Below, one piece after another: positions 45,566 through 58,035 of a stretch of DNA of 64,000 nucleotides (position 1 is its first letter; the number at the start of each line of letters is the position of its first letter). The notes below the pieces were generated by a model that did no database searches, was not told where the DNA came from, and worked only from the letters and a program-made list of their open reading frames with translations. Made by a program: the position numbers and the translations under genes. The stretch is from Druceiella hillmani (lineage: Eukaryota > Arthropoda > Insecta > Lepidoptera > Hepialidae), in the NCBI GenBank assembly GCA_039881145.1, contig JAYKKI010000137.1, positions 3,119,001-3,183,000 of the forward strand, read 5' to 3'.

Positions 45566-47240
45566 GGCGGCGACAAATATCTTAAACGTTTGTAATAATA
45601 TGACTAATGTCATGCTAGATCTACACAGAAGAAATGTTGCAAAGACAGCTGTAATGAAAGTTGTTTTTCCGATTTCGACCTCATATCCAAAAATTTTCCA
45701 GAGTTAATAATATAGTAAGTATGTTAAAAGTATCCTTCTCATCTATATTGGGCTTTATTAAGATACATGGAAATACCTTTTCTCTCCTTAATGTAGGTAA
45801 AGCTAAACAATGGTACACTTGATTGGTCAACATAAGATATTAATTAGTTACCATATTTATTGTAATACATTAAACAATTTTTTAAATATTTGTTTTGTTG
45901 CACACATACACACATACGCATGCACATAAATGTAATATATCGGATGTTTTGCGTGCATTTGGGAACATGCAAACTCGAAAAAGTTTTTTTAATGACGAAT
46001 AACATTCGTACTACGTTCCATATACGTTTAGATACTTAGAAAAATTAAATCATTTTAAGATGTATTGACCATATTATAACAATTTTAGTAGGGGTTAGAA
46101 AAAGTTGTTACTCATATCTCTTTAAGATGGTAACGCAAGTTAATAGAAATAATTTTGCAGAAAAACACTTATTACTACTAGATAATTTTCATTACATTTG
46201 ATAAAAACCTTTTTAATGTTATCTCATTCAATAGGATCCGGGAGAAAATTAAAATTTCTTGGCCTAATTTGTTGCGGGGGTGCAATATAAAAAATATTAA
46301 AAGATGTAGTAATGTAATTTCCTTTATTTTTTTCTATTCAACTACGTCTTCTGACAAAATTTCATTACAATTTGTTTTATGGTTCAGGAACTATGACACC
46401 TTGGCAAAGCAACAATGCGCAAATATATTCTTGCTTTATTTTTGGATTATGGCTCTGCAAATATATCAACCAATGAATTAATTAAATATCTTGATGAGAT
46501 ATAAATTTTCCATGTTCCTTTTGAGGTATAAAACATTACAAATGTTTGTATAGTTATTGTAATATTAATATTACATGGGTTATACGAAGTATATAATTTG
46601 TAATTGAATTATATAATTTGGCACGGAACGCTAGTTACATGGGATTCAATTTGAACTTGATAATTTTTTTAAACATGCTAGTAAACATTCTTTCTTAATC
46701 ATGCTAGCTTACAACCAAGAATTTATAGTTTTTCTTCTTATATCGGATTAACATACGTTGGCGACTTCTCGAGTCAGACTTATAATTGGTTATGATAACT
46801 AGATAATGATGCCTTATTCATGCTTTAATACAATAGATGATATATATGGTTTCAATATTAATACGTTACTTTTAGACAGAAATACAAATCTACAGAATTT
46901 ATTACAAGCTATATATTATATTTACTTGTAATAGAATCCGTAGGTTTGCATTTCTAATCAATCTAAAACAAATTTGCCTGCCTTCTTTATGTGTCCAATG
47001 AATTTTTTTCTGGTTTTCCATAATGGATGGACAAATTTTAATTAAAGGATAAATTGGAGAAGAAAGTTAAAACGTATAATTTATGAATATACGTCATGTT
47101 TGATTTGTGTAAAAATTGCCTGGCCTTTGACGATGAATGTGGAAGTCAGAAAAAAGCATTAGGCAATTGTTAAGTGAACAAAAACAAACGTATATTTTTT
47201 CGCGCACCGAAACGAAAAACAGTCATCAGGTTTATTTTTT
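45566..47240. other. A/T-rich spacer
   Basis: A perfect 16-bp palindrome gtaatattaatattac lies at 46559-46574. No gene is seen. Confidence 0.45.
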
Positions 47241-48405
47241 GGCTTGGCTAATAAATTTTTAACCTCTAGTTTCTGCAAATAATTTTCATTTACAAATTTA
47301 TATATTACACTAAATTTAATTTAAATATGCACCACTATTATCTACTACTTATCGCCATCTAGTTGGCGATGACAATATATATGCTTTTCTAGTAAAATTC
47401 CGGTGACATTGATTCAAGAAATTGTGCGAGGTTGTTTTGGAGTTCTTCTTTAACCTCGAATTAATTTAACGTAAATAGTTATTTAGAGCCCTGAATAAAC
47501 GGTAATCAGAGGATGCAATATCCGGCGTAAATGGTAGATGAGTGAGTAGATCCCAGCCGAGCTCCTCTAACAAGTACGATTTGCAACACGTAGTCTAGCA
47601 TTATCATGTAGAAAGTAAACTCGATCCTGTTGACAACTCAATTTGTTAACTAATCGGTCGAATTGTTCACAGTACATATCTTTATTAATTTTAGATCTCT
47701 CTGGAAGCAACCCTTGACATTCCACCAGTAGCAGTGCATCACATTTTTGGCACTTATTTCTGGTTTGGGTACTGAAACTCCTGTTTCTCCGACACCCAGC
47801 CATTAAAGTTTGTGTGTATGATTAACGTATATAACCCACTTCTCATCACCAATTACTAATTTACTCAGCCAGTCGAAGTTAGGTTTCAATGTCAATAACT
47901 GTTGACAAGTATCAACTCTACACACCGTATTTTGGAACTTTTCCGAATTCGTGCAAATGTGTCTTTATGATGCCATGATTGCAGTGCAGCTCATCTGCCA
48001 ATTGACGAGTCGTCAGTCGATTAGGCATCGTATTCGTTGAACGTCCAATTCAACAGGACGTCCGGTACGAGTTTCGTCCTCAAGACCGTAGTTCTTATTA
48101 CTGAAGTTTCTGAACCTAATCTTTGCCTTCGCGTATTACACTGTAGACTCGCCCATCGCATGACATATATTATTTGCGGAAATCTTTGCATCTTGACCCA
48201 GATTAAATTCGCAAAATAATAGTACCCGTATTTTATGTCCATTTAAATTCATTATTTTTCATGTAATTTACTTAAGTTTCGGCGATAACTGTTGTCGAGT
48301 GACAGAATTTTGACATATTTATGCCCTATAGTAAGACCTTTTAGAAGTTTCGGGAATTTTTCGAGAAAAGTACGGAAATTGTGACCAAAAACTTACTAGC
48401 AACCT
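47241..48405 (-). mobile_element. mariner element 2 (inactive, near full length)
   Basis: A broken mariner transposase on the minus strand is flanked by candidate terminal inverted repeats. The left end at 47241 reads ggcttggctaataaattttt. The right end, read inversely from 48405, gives aggttgctagtaagttttt. The span is about 1,165 bases, slightly short of a typical mariner. The 5' leader of about 150 bases between repeat and ATG is normal for the family. A TA sits at the right edge. The left TA is not evident. Confidence 0.7.
47350..48252 (-). pseudogene. mariner (DD34D) transposase pseudogene 2
   Basis: Minus strand from ATG at 48252: an N-terminal helix-turn-helix region (MNLNGHKIRVLLFCEF), then ETRTGRPVELDVQRIRCLID and TTRQLADELHCNHGIIKTHL. 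GDEKWVIYVN (about 47850) carries the first catalytic Asp. MHCYWWNVKGLLPE follows. VYFLHDNARLRVANRT (about 47610) carries the second, and LGWDLLTHLPFTPDIASSDY (about 47505) the third. All three Asp of the DD34D triad are still encoded, unlike in mariner 1. Stops (for example after HTHKL) and at least one frameshift just after VANRT destroy the frame, and the spacing of the last two Asp is about two residues short. The C-terminal part (NNLAQFLESMSPEFY, then a stop) is also visible. The element is inactive. Confidence 0.9.
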
Positions 48406-49278
48406 ATTATAAGACGCTCGCTCCTACAGCGTTATCAGTGTAATTATAATAAGGCATAGGAATTGAGCCCAATAATTTTTTAACCCCCTGTATACATAAA
48501 TTGAAGGTTAGAAAAAATCTTTGCCCACCCTTGCAAAGTTGCGGCGCGTTACCAGAAGAATGCAATACGGGCAAATAGTTAATGTACCACATGACTGTGA
48601 AGGGTGGTTTTCATTCCGAATATTACTACCTTTACTCCCCTACTGTTCCAAGGCTACTTCTACTGCATACTACTCTGTTTGCTTGCAGCTTAAATTATAG
48701 GCACTTAAATAATATTCCCTATAAACAAAATACCACCTAGATAATATCTAATTTTCTCACGAACCAATTATAATGCGAAAGAATTTGCTGGTATCTTGTA
48801 TTGTATACATACATACATACGTAGAAGTATTGAAAACAAACAAGTGAATGTAAATGTAATAAACCTGCCAAATTGAATTATTTTTCGTAACTCGCAATAG
48901 GGTAGTTAACTATTCTACTGTTAAAACGTAAGCTAGTTATGAATTTTAAATTTAATGGTAAAATAGTTGGAGATATTTTCCCTGTCTCATTAGCTCTCGT
49001 TGAATGCAAAGAGCACTATTTAAAAAGCTACGTACGCAATGAACAAAATAAAAAAAATATATCCCAATTCAGTATTAACGTCCTTGAGTAAATATTAAAT
49101 TTAAACTTTTGTAGTTAGATTATTTTTTAAGATTTGTCAAAAACGCAGTCAGTAAACCGTCAGGAAATTGAAATTATGATTTATGAAATAAAAAGGAAAA
49201 ATTATTTATTTATTGGGTATCGTAACTTACACTTAGGGCTTAAGACATAATCCTTAAAATATGTTATTTATTATACAG

Positions 49279-49284
<6 letters not shown>
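48406..49284. other. A/T-rich spacer
   Basis: It includes taaccccctgtata at 48481, which I first considered as a mariner end. A (catacata)n-like short run lies near 48806-48820. No gene is seen. Confidence 0.4.
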
Positions 49285-49328
<44 letters not shown>

Positions 49329-49340
49329 CATATATATATA
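49285..49340. repeat. (TA)n microsatellite
   Basis: About 40 bases of pure TA, then tacatacatatatatata. Confidence 0.95.
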
Positions 49341-50089
49341 ACATAACATATATGTTTCATGAATAATTTTACTGAAGGGCATCTGTACTTCATTGTCAAA
49401 ATTAAAGAATTTTTTATTTAAAAAAAAATTATAAGAGATCTTTATTAGTGTTTTTAAATAACTAAACGGTTTAGTTTCTTATTAACATTTCTAATAATCG
49501 CAATACTTTTATTCTTCCAATTTTCTTAAGTATTTTAAAATAATTTAAAGTCTTGTAATAGCATGATTTACAAGAGAGAACAATACAAAATTTTCGCATA
49601 TTTTTCTTTTAAGCTTATAATTAAAATGGAAAGAACGAAACACGCGAGAAAAATTGTTTTAGAAATCAGTAAATAAATCGTATCTAAGAGTACTTCCACA
49701 CAATCAAATTTGTATTAGTAGCTTTGATTTTATTTATCTGTTGCCTTCCAAATATTTTTGTTTTTCTTTGTCTCAAAAATTTCCAGCTTTCGGCCACGTT
49801 TTCGAAATCTTCCACGTTTTCGAAAGTTCTTATGGAAACGAAGACAAAGAAACTGACAAACAAAAAGCAAGTAAATAAGCCTAAATGGACAAATTTTCAT
49901 ATTTCATGGCCTAACGTTTGGAAAATATTTTGTAATCTAAAGAAAAATACAACTTCGAAATGATAAGTTCTATTATTAAATAAATATGTTTCTACTTTTA
50001 TCTTAAGAGGTTTTAATAGATTGCATAATGGTCACTAACAAAGCAAATCACTTCTAAATGGGTAAATAAATGCACATTAAAACTAACAT
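49341..50089. other. A/T-rich spacer
   Basis: ccacgttttcgaaa is repeated 18 bases apart near 49794-49825. The 79-codon frame over it starts at TTG, not ATG, and has no family motif. Confidence 0.4.
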
Positions 50090-50094
50090 AATAA

Positions 50095-50310
50095 TAGCTT
50101 CGAAGCCACGCACTTTTTTTGAAAAGTTTTCTGAAAGCTTCTCAACTGATGACGAATGTCAATTGATTTATTTTCTGTGCATGGAAAAATATCTTGTCGA
50201 TATAATTTTATTTTGGGAAAAATAAAGGAGTCTCATAAGTTGTTTGGAAATAAATTCAAGTTTCGATATTTTTTTTGTCATATTATAATAGCAAATTCCA
50301 ACGTACATAC
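50095..50310 (+). repeat. dispersed repeat family E, copy 1
   Basis: Matches 60945-61165: taatagcttcgaagccacgc, ttttttgaaaagttttctga, aagcttctcaactgatgac, caattg.t.tatttt, tgcatggaaaaatatcttgt, cgatat, then tttttttgtcatattataat and agcaaattcc.acgtacata. Noncoding, roughly 215 bases. Confidence 0.75.
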
Positions 50311-51035
50311 ATTGTCGCTTAAATATGTTGGTATTTGATATTACAATATTGCTAAACAAAATTAAAACCTGATATTATTCCCATATATACTTTGATTTAT
50401 AGTTGTATATACTAGTGCGTCAAATAAGATATATTTTTTGAACATGCTGCAAAGTTTAATATAAAACATATCGTAAAACGATAATTAAAAAATATGCTAC
50501 CTTTTATCAACAAGTTTGTATCATATAAAAACTTTTCATGAAAAAGTAATAAAATAAAAACCGAAACCGGCCAAGTAGATGTCAAACCACACATGTGTGA
50601 AAACTAATTTTATTAACTCATAGTAGTTGACCTTAAACCCTAATAAATTTAGTTTTCCAGTAATTTCTATAAACGTTATTTTTGCACTTTAAGTTATTTT
50701 AGATTTTTGTATAATTCCCAAACTGCTTAGATTGCATTTTCCAAATAATTGCCTGAATTTTTTCACATTTTTACATAGTCTTGTCTGAAAATATGCATTG
50801 CAAATGATTTCGAAACTTAATATTTCGTGAAAGGAGTAAACACTTAAAGGTAATAAATAAAACGCACACTACATTTTAAAAAAAAGTTTCTAACAATGCA
50901 CCAAAAATGTTACACACCTAAAAATTTCATCCTAAAAATCAATTTTCATCTTAAACATTTTGTTGCCTTCAAAATAAAAAAAAAAATGCCTCGTTTTGAT
51001 TGACATCTTTATTTGAATTACATACTTACAAAAGT
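50311..51035. other. A/T-rich spacer
   Basis: aaaccgaaaccggccaagta at about 50558 weakly recalls the 'ggccaagtgcgagtc' segment of the RTE-like family. Nothing else is seen. Confidence 0.4.
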
Positions 51036-51175
51036 TCACAAACGAGATCAATAAACTATGGAAAGTACGAGGATCTGACAGACCGACAGACATGGCTCAA
51101 TTATAAAGGTTTAATTTTTGGCTATGGAATTTTAAAATCTACTGTAATTTTGTAAAATAACTGTCGCTTACAAAC
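51035..51175 (-). repeat. RTE-like fragment, copy k (inverted, weak)
   Basis: On the minus strand: aattccatagccaaaaatta, aacctttataattgagccat and gtctgtcggtctgtcagatc. This matches the 'gttccgt…cttataa…tctgtctgtca' order only loosely. Confidence 0.35.
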
Positions 51176-54100
51176 CGTTAACTTTTAGGATTAGGAGAAT
51201 GACGTTAAATTATTTCGAGTCTAGAAAAACCTAAGAAATTTAAGTGATATTTTCTTGTATTTTTATGACACCATTTTTAAATAGAAGGACTTTTAAATTC
51301 CTCTTTAAGACTGACATTATAAAAGTTACCATCTTTTGTGCATATGACTACACAGAATATATACATTTCATGTCTTTATAACGCTACACACATCGCCACA
51401 GCTATTGTGTAACGCTTCGTTAGATTTCAAGTAAACTGTTAAACTTGTTTGCCCTATCAGACTCCTAAAATTGCACACTGATAACATTTCAATTTAGTTT
51501 ATTTTATTTTTAGAAAATTTTCTCCTGTAGAATGAAAAACGGAACGTGTTTACTTGGTTTTTAAATACACTAATTACACAAGGAGATACATTCAATATAT
51601 TTTAAGTTAGTTTTTTATGAGTTACCTCTTAAATTGTTTATAAATGAGATATCATTTGGGTCTTTTGTCAAAATTACTGAAAAATATTTAAAGTTGTTTG
51701 AAACTTATAGTAATTATATAATGTAGTATTATAGTAATGTAATTAATATTATTATAGTAATGTAGTAGTTATATATTGTAATAACGTAGTAGTGTTTTAC
51801 ATTGCCAACAGGAATTTAAAAGTACATACGAGGTTCTGGTAAATTATCTTTTATGTATACATATGAAATTATATTGTTAAATTATTATTCTATATGTCTC
51901 AATTATTTCATAAATAACGTTTATATTTTCTTAAGTATTTATAAAACTAAGACATTATGATTTTATTTAACTTGTCTTGATTTACGCTGATAATATATAT
52001 TTTGTCGTCTTGAATAATAAAGAAAGTTATGAAGCGTGATATTTATATAATAAGAAATTTATTTTTCTCCAGTAATATATTATTTAATGTTTACATATTT
52101 ATAAACAGTTCTAGAGTGGAACAATCAGAAAATGATATTAGAAACTGAAACAAAACTTACCAATACTATCCACAAAAATGTCCTCAACTTAAAATATGTT
52201 TAAATTGACGAAACGACTAACAGATAGTAAGTATCTTATTTCAATGGACAGGACGACGATAGATTTTCCAATATTGTAACCGCTTTTAATCATTTTACCT
52301 CTACCGTCCAAGGAAATTTTCGTATTTTCCACTTCTTTTGATATTCTGAAAATAAAATTAGTGAAAATTCAATAAGGATATCGAACGTATGTATGTCTCG
52401 CAATATATATTATCAGTCTTTCTGGTTTTCGTCAACATGGACATGAAAGCATAGTCACAAGGAAATCGAATGCCTACCTTTATTACACGTTTCCTCCTAA
52501 CTAGAGCTTTAACATTGCCTTAACGCAGTAATTTTCGTATTTTAATCATAATCCTTTAGGTTTAATAAATCCATAATAGTCACGTTACGAGAGGAACTTC
52601 TGAGTAAACTTAATTTTTCTTTGTCAATATCTAAAATTTTGAATTGTTTCTACGTGTAATATTACTCGGACATCGTTTGTCAACAGAAATACTACGCCCC
52701 ATTTTTATTCACGTGACCACTCCGGCGAACGCCCCATTATTATTCAAATTGAACTTCTTGCTGTAAAGTCAATTGGTTTCACGAGCGTAATGGAATAAGG
52801 TTTTTGTCAGAAGGACCAACACCTACAGCTTTTTAGTTCAAACCTTGGAGCATTAGCTTTAAGTCCATTTATGCTGCTCTGAAATCAACTTGTCAATCGT
52901 CTAGGTACAAAAAATAAATATAGTCAAAAAATTTAAAAAAAACATAAGTTTTGGCTGACTAGGAGTAAAAAGTAGACATCAGATAAATATGACAAAAATA
53001 TTTCAGTTACAAAAAAAACCTAAAACTTTTTATAAATAATTATTTATTTTGTTTCAAAAATTACGAGTATACATATAACTAGGGCTCCATTGTTCGGGAT
53101 AGGATGTAACAAGAATTATTTAATTGCTTTTTAATGTGTTAGAATTACTGCACATGCACCTATGATTCCACTATGAAATTAATATGTATCTAAATTACGT
53201 TTCCAGGTTGAAGTTATTTTATAAACGAAGTTAACTGTTATTCTTATGCATAAACTGACGATTTATGCTTTTTTCCATCCTAGGTTATATTTAAAAGCAA
53301 TAAAAATTAATTGTTCCTAGAGTCCTTCATGTACTCTCCTTGAAATTTCATAGTGTTACAGGTTAAATCTGTATGTAAGTTTGGGTATATGTTTTGCGTT
53401 AATTCGTATCAGGTATAATCGGTTATTCGCTGGTTACCTAAACATTTTTAAGATATTTTATAAAAGTGCTCTATAATTATAGAGATAAAGTATGCGTAAT
53501 TTAGGAGGTATTTAAAATATAGTACCCTTCAAGCACAAATCAATATCCTGTAACGGTCTCAAATCGCAAAACACGTATCTTATTTTCTATCGATTCAATG
53601 TTTTCGCATTTTCTATTAGTAACATTTTATGTTAATGTCTTATTATTTACACATATCCTGATAAATAATTTCCCGTGGACTCATTTCCGTAAAAGGGATA
53701 TCCTAAAATATTTTTAGTAGTTTCGGAACGATGTTTTCCACGTTTGGCGAATGGGAGCTAGTCCGAAAAAAGTGCAAGATTTCGATGGCTACTTTTTCTA
53801 CAAAATAAAAGTGTAAGCCGACACTTTTGCCACAATATAAGAAGGGTTTTTGTGTTTAAAAGCGTATGTCAAATTATTTTATCGCTGGCATTCTATTGTA
53901 AGACAATCATTTGTCAAACCATTTCCAATTACCTTTGTATTTATTTGCGTTATAAATTATAAATGATTTCTTTATCATCAGTATATGTATATATTATTTT
54001 CATTCTTAATTAAACTTTTTTAGATTCTTTTAGAATATTAAAAATTCATTACATTCATTTAAATTTTTGAAATGTATAAATTTCATTTTAAAATTAATAT

Positions 54101-54384
54101 GCATTTAATTTAGTAAATATACAAAAAAAATAAAAATATATGGTTTAAAACAAAGAAATAAAATAAAAATATTTTAATTCTAATTTTCAAAACAAATATA
54201 ATTTTAAAATTAACTTGAAATGTAATTTGATTGATTGATTAAAAAATAATTGATTTAAAAAAATTAAATAAAGGAAATAATTTTGAGAGTAATATAATTT
54301 AATTTAAAAATTAATTTTAAATTTTACTAGAAAATAACTAATATGAATTTTAAATTTAATTCAATTTATTATATAATATATAGC
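51176..54384. other. long A/T-rich spacer
   Basis: Local repetition of atagtaatgtagta words occurs at 51709-51800, and acgcccca.tattattca is repeated 39 bases apart near 52694-52750. Bases 53990-54370 are almost pure A/T. I see no gene or RNA. Confidence 0.45.
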
Positions 54385-54401
54385 GAAACGAACTTCGTTT
54401 C
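54385..54401. repeat. 8-bp hairpin gaaacgaa/ttcgtttc
   Basis: gaaacgaa, one C, ttcgtttc. It is the left member of a hairpin cluster, and its cgaacttcg core is echoed in the next hairpin at 54508. Confidence 0.85.
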
Positions 54402-54507
54402 AACCGGATGTCCTAAAACACCTCAAGTTCTACTTTCAATTTCGGTTGCGAAATATATTCAAAGTAATTTTCTATTTCAGGTAAGATTTTAAAATTAATT
54501 AAATGGA

Positions 54508-54537
54508 GTTTTTAACGAACTTCAGTTCGTTAAAAAC
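54508..54537. repeat. perfect 14-bp hairpin with 2-base loop
   Basis: gtttttaacgaact, loop tc, agttcgttaaaaac. The shared acgaactt core with 54385 suggests the two hairpins mark the ends of a small element of about 150 bases. Confidence 0.9.
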
Positions 54538-54632
54538 GATCGGGTTATACATGCTTGCTTTTGTGAATATACGTATGTACGTATGTATATGTGCTTTAAA
54601 ATGTTTATAAAATCAGAAGGGAACATCCGATT

Positions 54633-54667
54633 GTCTACTGAATTTATGAAATAAAAATTCAGTAGAC
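54633..54667. repeat. perfect 13-bp hairpin
   Basis: gtctactgaattt and its inverse aaattcagtagac around nine A/T bases. Confidence 0.9.
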
Positions 54668-54733
54668 TGCAAGTGGAACGAATAAAACGAGAAGTCTCCG
54701 ATCTCGGTAATCCATTCCATTTTGAGTCATTCC

Positions 54734-54774
54734 GACAAATAATTTAAATACAACATGTATTTAAATTATTTGTC
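54734..54774. repeat. perfect 17-bp hairpin
   Basis: gacaaataatttaaata, loop caacatg, tatttaaattatttgtc. Confidence 0.95.
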
Positions 54775-54879
54775 CGAATACAAAAATTCTACAAAAATTT
54801 AGGAAAACTATTTGAATCGGAACCAGAAAACCTTAAAAGAACGGGACGGGTTGGCGAACCCCGTGCCTTAAATTAAGAA

Positions 54880-55060
54880 AACCCCTTAGAATGTCACTTT
54901 TGTGTACATATATATATCTGTTACAACCAATTTTTTCAGAAACTGTTTCACTCCAATGTTTTTACATTTTTGAAAGGTAATGTATAGACAGTTTAATTAC
55001 GATGTGAAAATTAATATTTATTAATATTTTAAAAAATACTGTGTATCCGTAAATAGTTAG
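54880..55060 (+). repeat. RTE-like non-LTR fragment, copy l
   Basis: cttttgtgtacatatatata, tctgttacaaccaatttttt, cagaaactgtttcactccaa and tgtttttacatttttgaaag parallel 'tctgtcacagccgattttctc.gaaact…acttgaaat'. Strongly decayed. Confidence 0.4.
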
Positions 55061-56439
55061 TGCCCCAATGCGTACGAAACTCTTGTATTATGAATTATAT
55101 TGATGATATGAGTCTCGTATTATGAGTTCTACTTGAATAGTGCTTTATAATAAATTTCCATTAAAAGATAGACCTAATTTTCTCCATAAGCTGCAATGTT
55201 TGTAACTTTCTTTTCTTCTTAAGTTATAGTAACTTAAACAACATAGCAAAATCCATTAACCAATTTAAGACATAATAGACATTTTTCGCTATTACGGGCG
55301 ACTTAACCTAATATATATGTTTATATTTATTTGCTGTAAACAAAAAACGGCATCAATGTTTATTGACAAATGAACTACGTGTCCTCATATAGAAGAAGTA
55401 TATCGTGACGTTCACGCAATTTACTAGGCTTATTGGCCAAGATCATATATAATATATCATTACGGACGATCCAGCCTTTCCGGTTAATCTGATATATTTT
55501 CACATTATCATAAAAAGCATATATTTTTTGCACGAAATTTGTTGGCCGAGCTGGCAAACAATACTTATTGGCCAAATTAAGAATTCCAAGGAGACACTTA
55601 GATAACGACCCTGCATTCCCCTTGGCGTATTCTGTGTCCTCTCTTGTCCCTCTTACGTCGAATTCCTTGAATTTTTTGTGTACATATCCTTTCGTTTAGA
55701 CTTCTTTGGGTAAATATATATGGACTCACGGTGAAAGTTAGACCCTTAAGTTAGACCTTTTCTAAGATTATATTCACATAGAAATCGAGATAAATAGTCT
55801 ATTTACGCAATTTACAACGGTGTGTGCGAAAAACAGGATGCAAATTTGCGATGTTGACATGCGATTGAAGCGATGAAGTTGAAATGCAGTACATAACATA
55901 TAACAGAAAATTTGCTATAGTGAGCTCTGAAATGTTAAAAACAGTAAATTATTTATTGAAGACATAGAGGATGAGAGAATTTAATTAATTCCCACACTTT
56001 TACAGTTAGAAGAAAATTTTATTTCAACCAGTCACTTACTAAGTGTTGAAGGAAATATGCAAACGAGAAGACATTTCAATATAAAAATTCATGTCGGAAT
56101 AAGTGTAAAGTAGAGTTACACAGTGGTAAAATACCTCTTTTAATTTTTGATAAAATTTAATTAAAATAATATTTATTCATTTTATTCATTGGAACATCTA
56201 TTTTTAATTTTTTAAATCCATGACAAAGTAATCAGAGGGAGATGATGTTATTAAAAAATCCATTAATATTAATGATAAATAGTTGATGGAAACTCAAATT
56301 TATTTTAAAAACCCCATTCAATAATAAAATGTGCGAAAAAATTTCCGGTATTTTCGTACTCGAAAGGAGAGGCACATTTTTTTGAATGCCTTTTATGATT
56401 AATTGAGACGTTCGTATGCAGCATCTATTTACAAAATTT
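55061..56439. other. A/T-rich spacer
   Basis: No gene is seen. The 66-codon minus frame near 55375 shows no motif. Confidence 0.4.
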
Positions 56440-56660
56440 CATTCACATACATATAAAACTATATAAACTGTTAGGCTGTAACACACAAACAGATGTTAGC
56501 TATTGAGATATGCGTGGGTTGAATGGTTTAATTACTACCCCAGTTTCTACATCAAGTGGTTACTGGAAAAAATGGCTGTGACAGACGGATATGTGAGTAG
56601 TTTTAAAAGGCTACCGTTTTTAAAGTTCCATAGCCAAAGTAGGAAATTTTACGTTTTTGC
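56440..56660 (-). repeat. RTE-like non-LTR 3'-end fragment, copy m (inverted)
   Basis: On the minus strand: actttggctatggaacttta, cggtagccttttaaaac, catatccgtctgtcacagcc, attttttccagtaaccactt, gatgtagaaactggggtag. The order and the tctgtcacagccattttt core match copy a. Confidence 0.6.
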
Positions 56661-56875
56661 TATTTCTCTCTGCCTGTGTTAAATTTTACTAAAATATTGA
56701 ATACGGTTTCTTCAATAGAATTTTTTTTTGTCAAAATGAATGTAACGACCACATATTAACATTAAATAAACCAATAAAGTTATGACTCAGCAAAATCAAA
56801 AAATCAAAGTAATTTTTGGAAAAACTTTCACCATATTTATAAAGCTATAATTTCGATATATATATGTATATATGC

Positions 56876-56885
<10 letters not shown>

Positions 56886-56943
<58 letters not shown>
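56886..56943. repeat. (TA)n microsatellite
   Basis: About 58 bases of TA, preceded by shorter TA runs from 56857. Confidence 0.95.
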
Positions 56944-56946
<3 letters not shown>

Positions 56947-57739
56947 CACATGTAAATGTACATATATTTAAATTAAAACAAAAAGTGCCATTTTTTTCAT
57001 GGACTTCGTATCTATTAAACAATTTTGAGATATTTTTATCTATCGTTCGTACTTGGTAGAAAATAAGGACTTGAATATAAAATTCCTATTTTTTCCTATA
57101 TTGAAGCATTGTAAATGGTGAACTTGTGTTTTTTTTCATAAAATCTATCGATTACGTTTTGAAATGCAAAATATTTACTTTAATTTAGTTTTTTATTCAT
57201 TATTATATCATTGCATGCGAAATAATTTATTTGCCCTCAATTAAAAAAAGCACTCATTTCTGAATTTGACTGCTCAAAACTCGTGAACGAACAATCGAAT
57301 TACAAATGCATGGACGGTTTCGATAATCTAAAAATATTCTCTTTAGTTACATTTTTCAATATTTATTTCTATTTTCTTATGTTTCTAGTTATAATACCCA
57401 TTTTAATATTATATTTTAACATATTAATTTTAAAGTGGTAATTGTACATTTTTACAGTACATGGCGTCAGATTTTGAAACTTGGTTTATTTAGTAAAGTA
57501 ATTCAACTATAATCCAGAGATACGTCAGATAAATTAAGTCAAATTATCTCCAAAATTACATTTCTTTCATTTGAATCGAATGATTTTTTGAGGAAAGTTG
57601 CTTAAAAATGACTATAAATTTTCAGTGATTCTTTTATTCGGTCGAATATACCTATTGAATGAAAAAAAAATAGACACTAAAGCGATAAGTCAATGATTGT
57701 ATAAATTATTTTATGGACTAGCATTTTGATTACATTAAG
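56944..57739. other. A/T-rich spacer
   Basis: I see no gene or strong repeat. Confidence 0.45.
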
Positions 57740-58035
57740 TTAAAAGTCTAAATTTAACGCTTTACTAAGTTGAACTAAATAACAATGTAAATATTTCAGC
57801 GAACAAATTAGTCCCGCCGTGTCGAAGCGGCTAAAAACGTGTTTTTTAAGATTGTCAAATATTAGATAAATTTTACAAAACCTCAAGGAAATTTTACTGA
57901 ATTTTATATTTCACGAAAACGTCTAACTATACTCGGAATTTAGGTATATTTGCATGACGAATGTTGATGAATTTTATAACTTTGACAAACTTTTCCTAGA
58001 CTAGGATTGAGATAAACTCGCATTTTTACGTATCA
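57740..58035 (+). repeat. dispersed repeat family C, copy 1
   Basis: Shares with 60130-60440 the order aagtcta.a.tttaac, gttgaactaaataacaatgt, aaatatttcagcgaacaaat, tag..c..gtgt.ga...g.taaa, a 'cataaaattt/tataaaattt.gctac' block, actcggaattta/actcgaatccga and actttgacaaacttttcc. It is moderately diverged and noncoding. Confidence 0.6.

Noticed and set aside
48021..48242. 73-codon minus and 60-codon plus frames near 48.1 kb
   Set aside because: They are shifted or antisense readings of the mariner 2 N-terminal region.
48440..48494. taaccccctgtata as the right end of mariner 2
   Set aside because: The pair ggcttggctaataa… (47241) and aggttgctagtaag… (inverse, 48405) fits better as inverted repeats and gives a normal leader length.
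49724..49963. 79-codon frame resembling a signal peptide followed by a basic region
   Set aside because: It begins at TTG. The first ATG lies after the hydrophobic stretch, and no neighbouring promoter or splice signals were seen.
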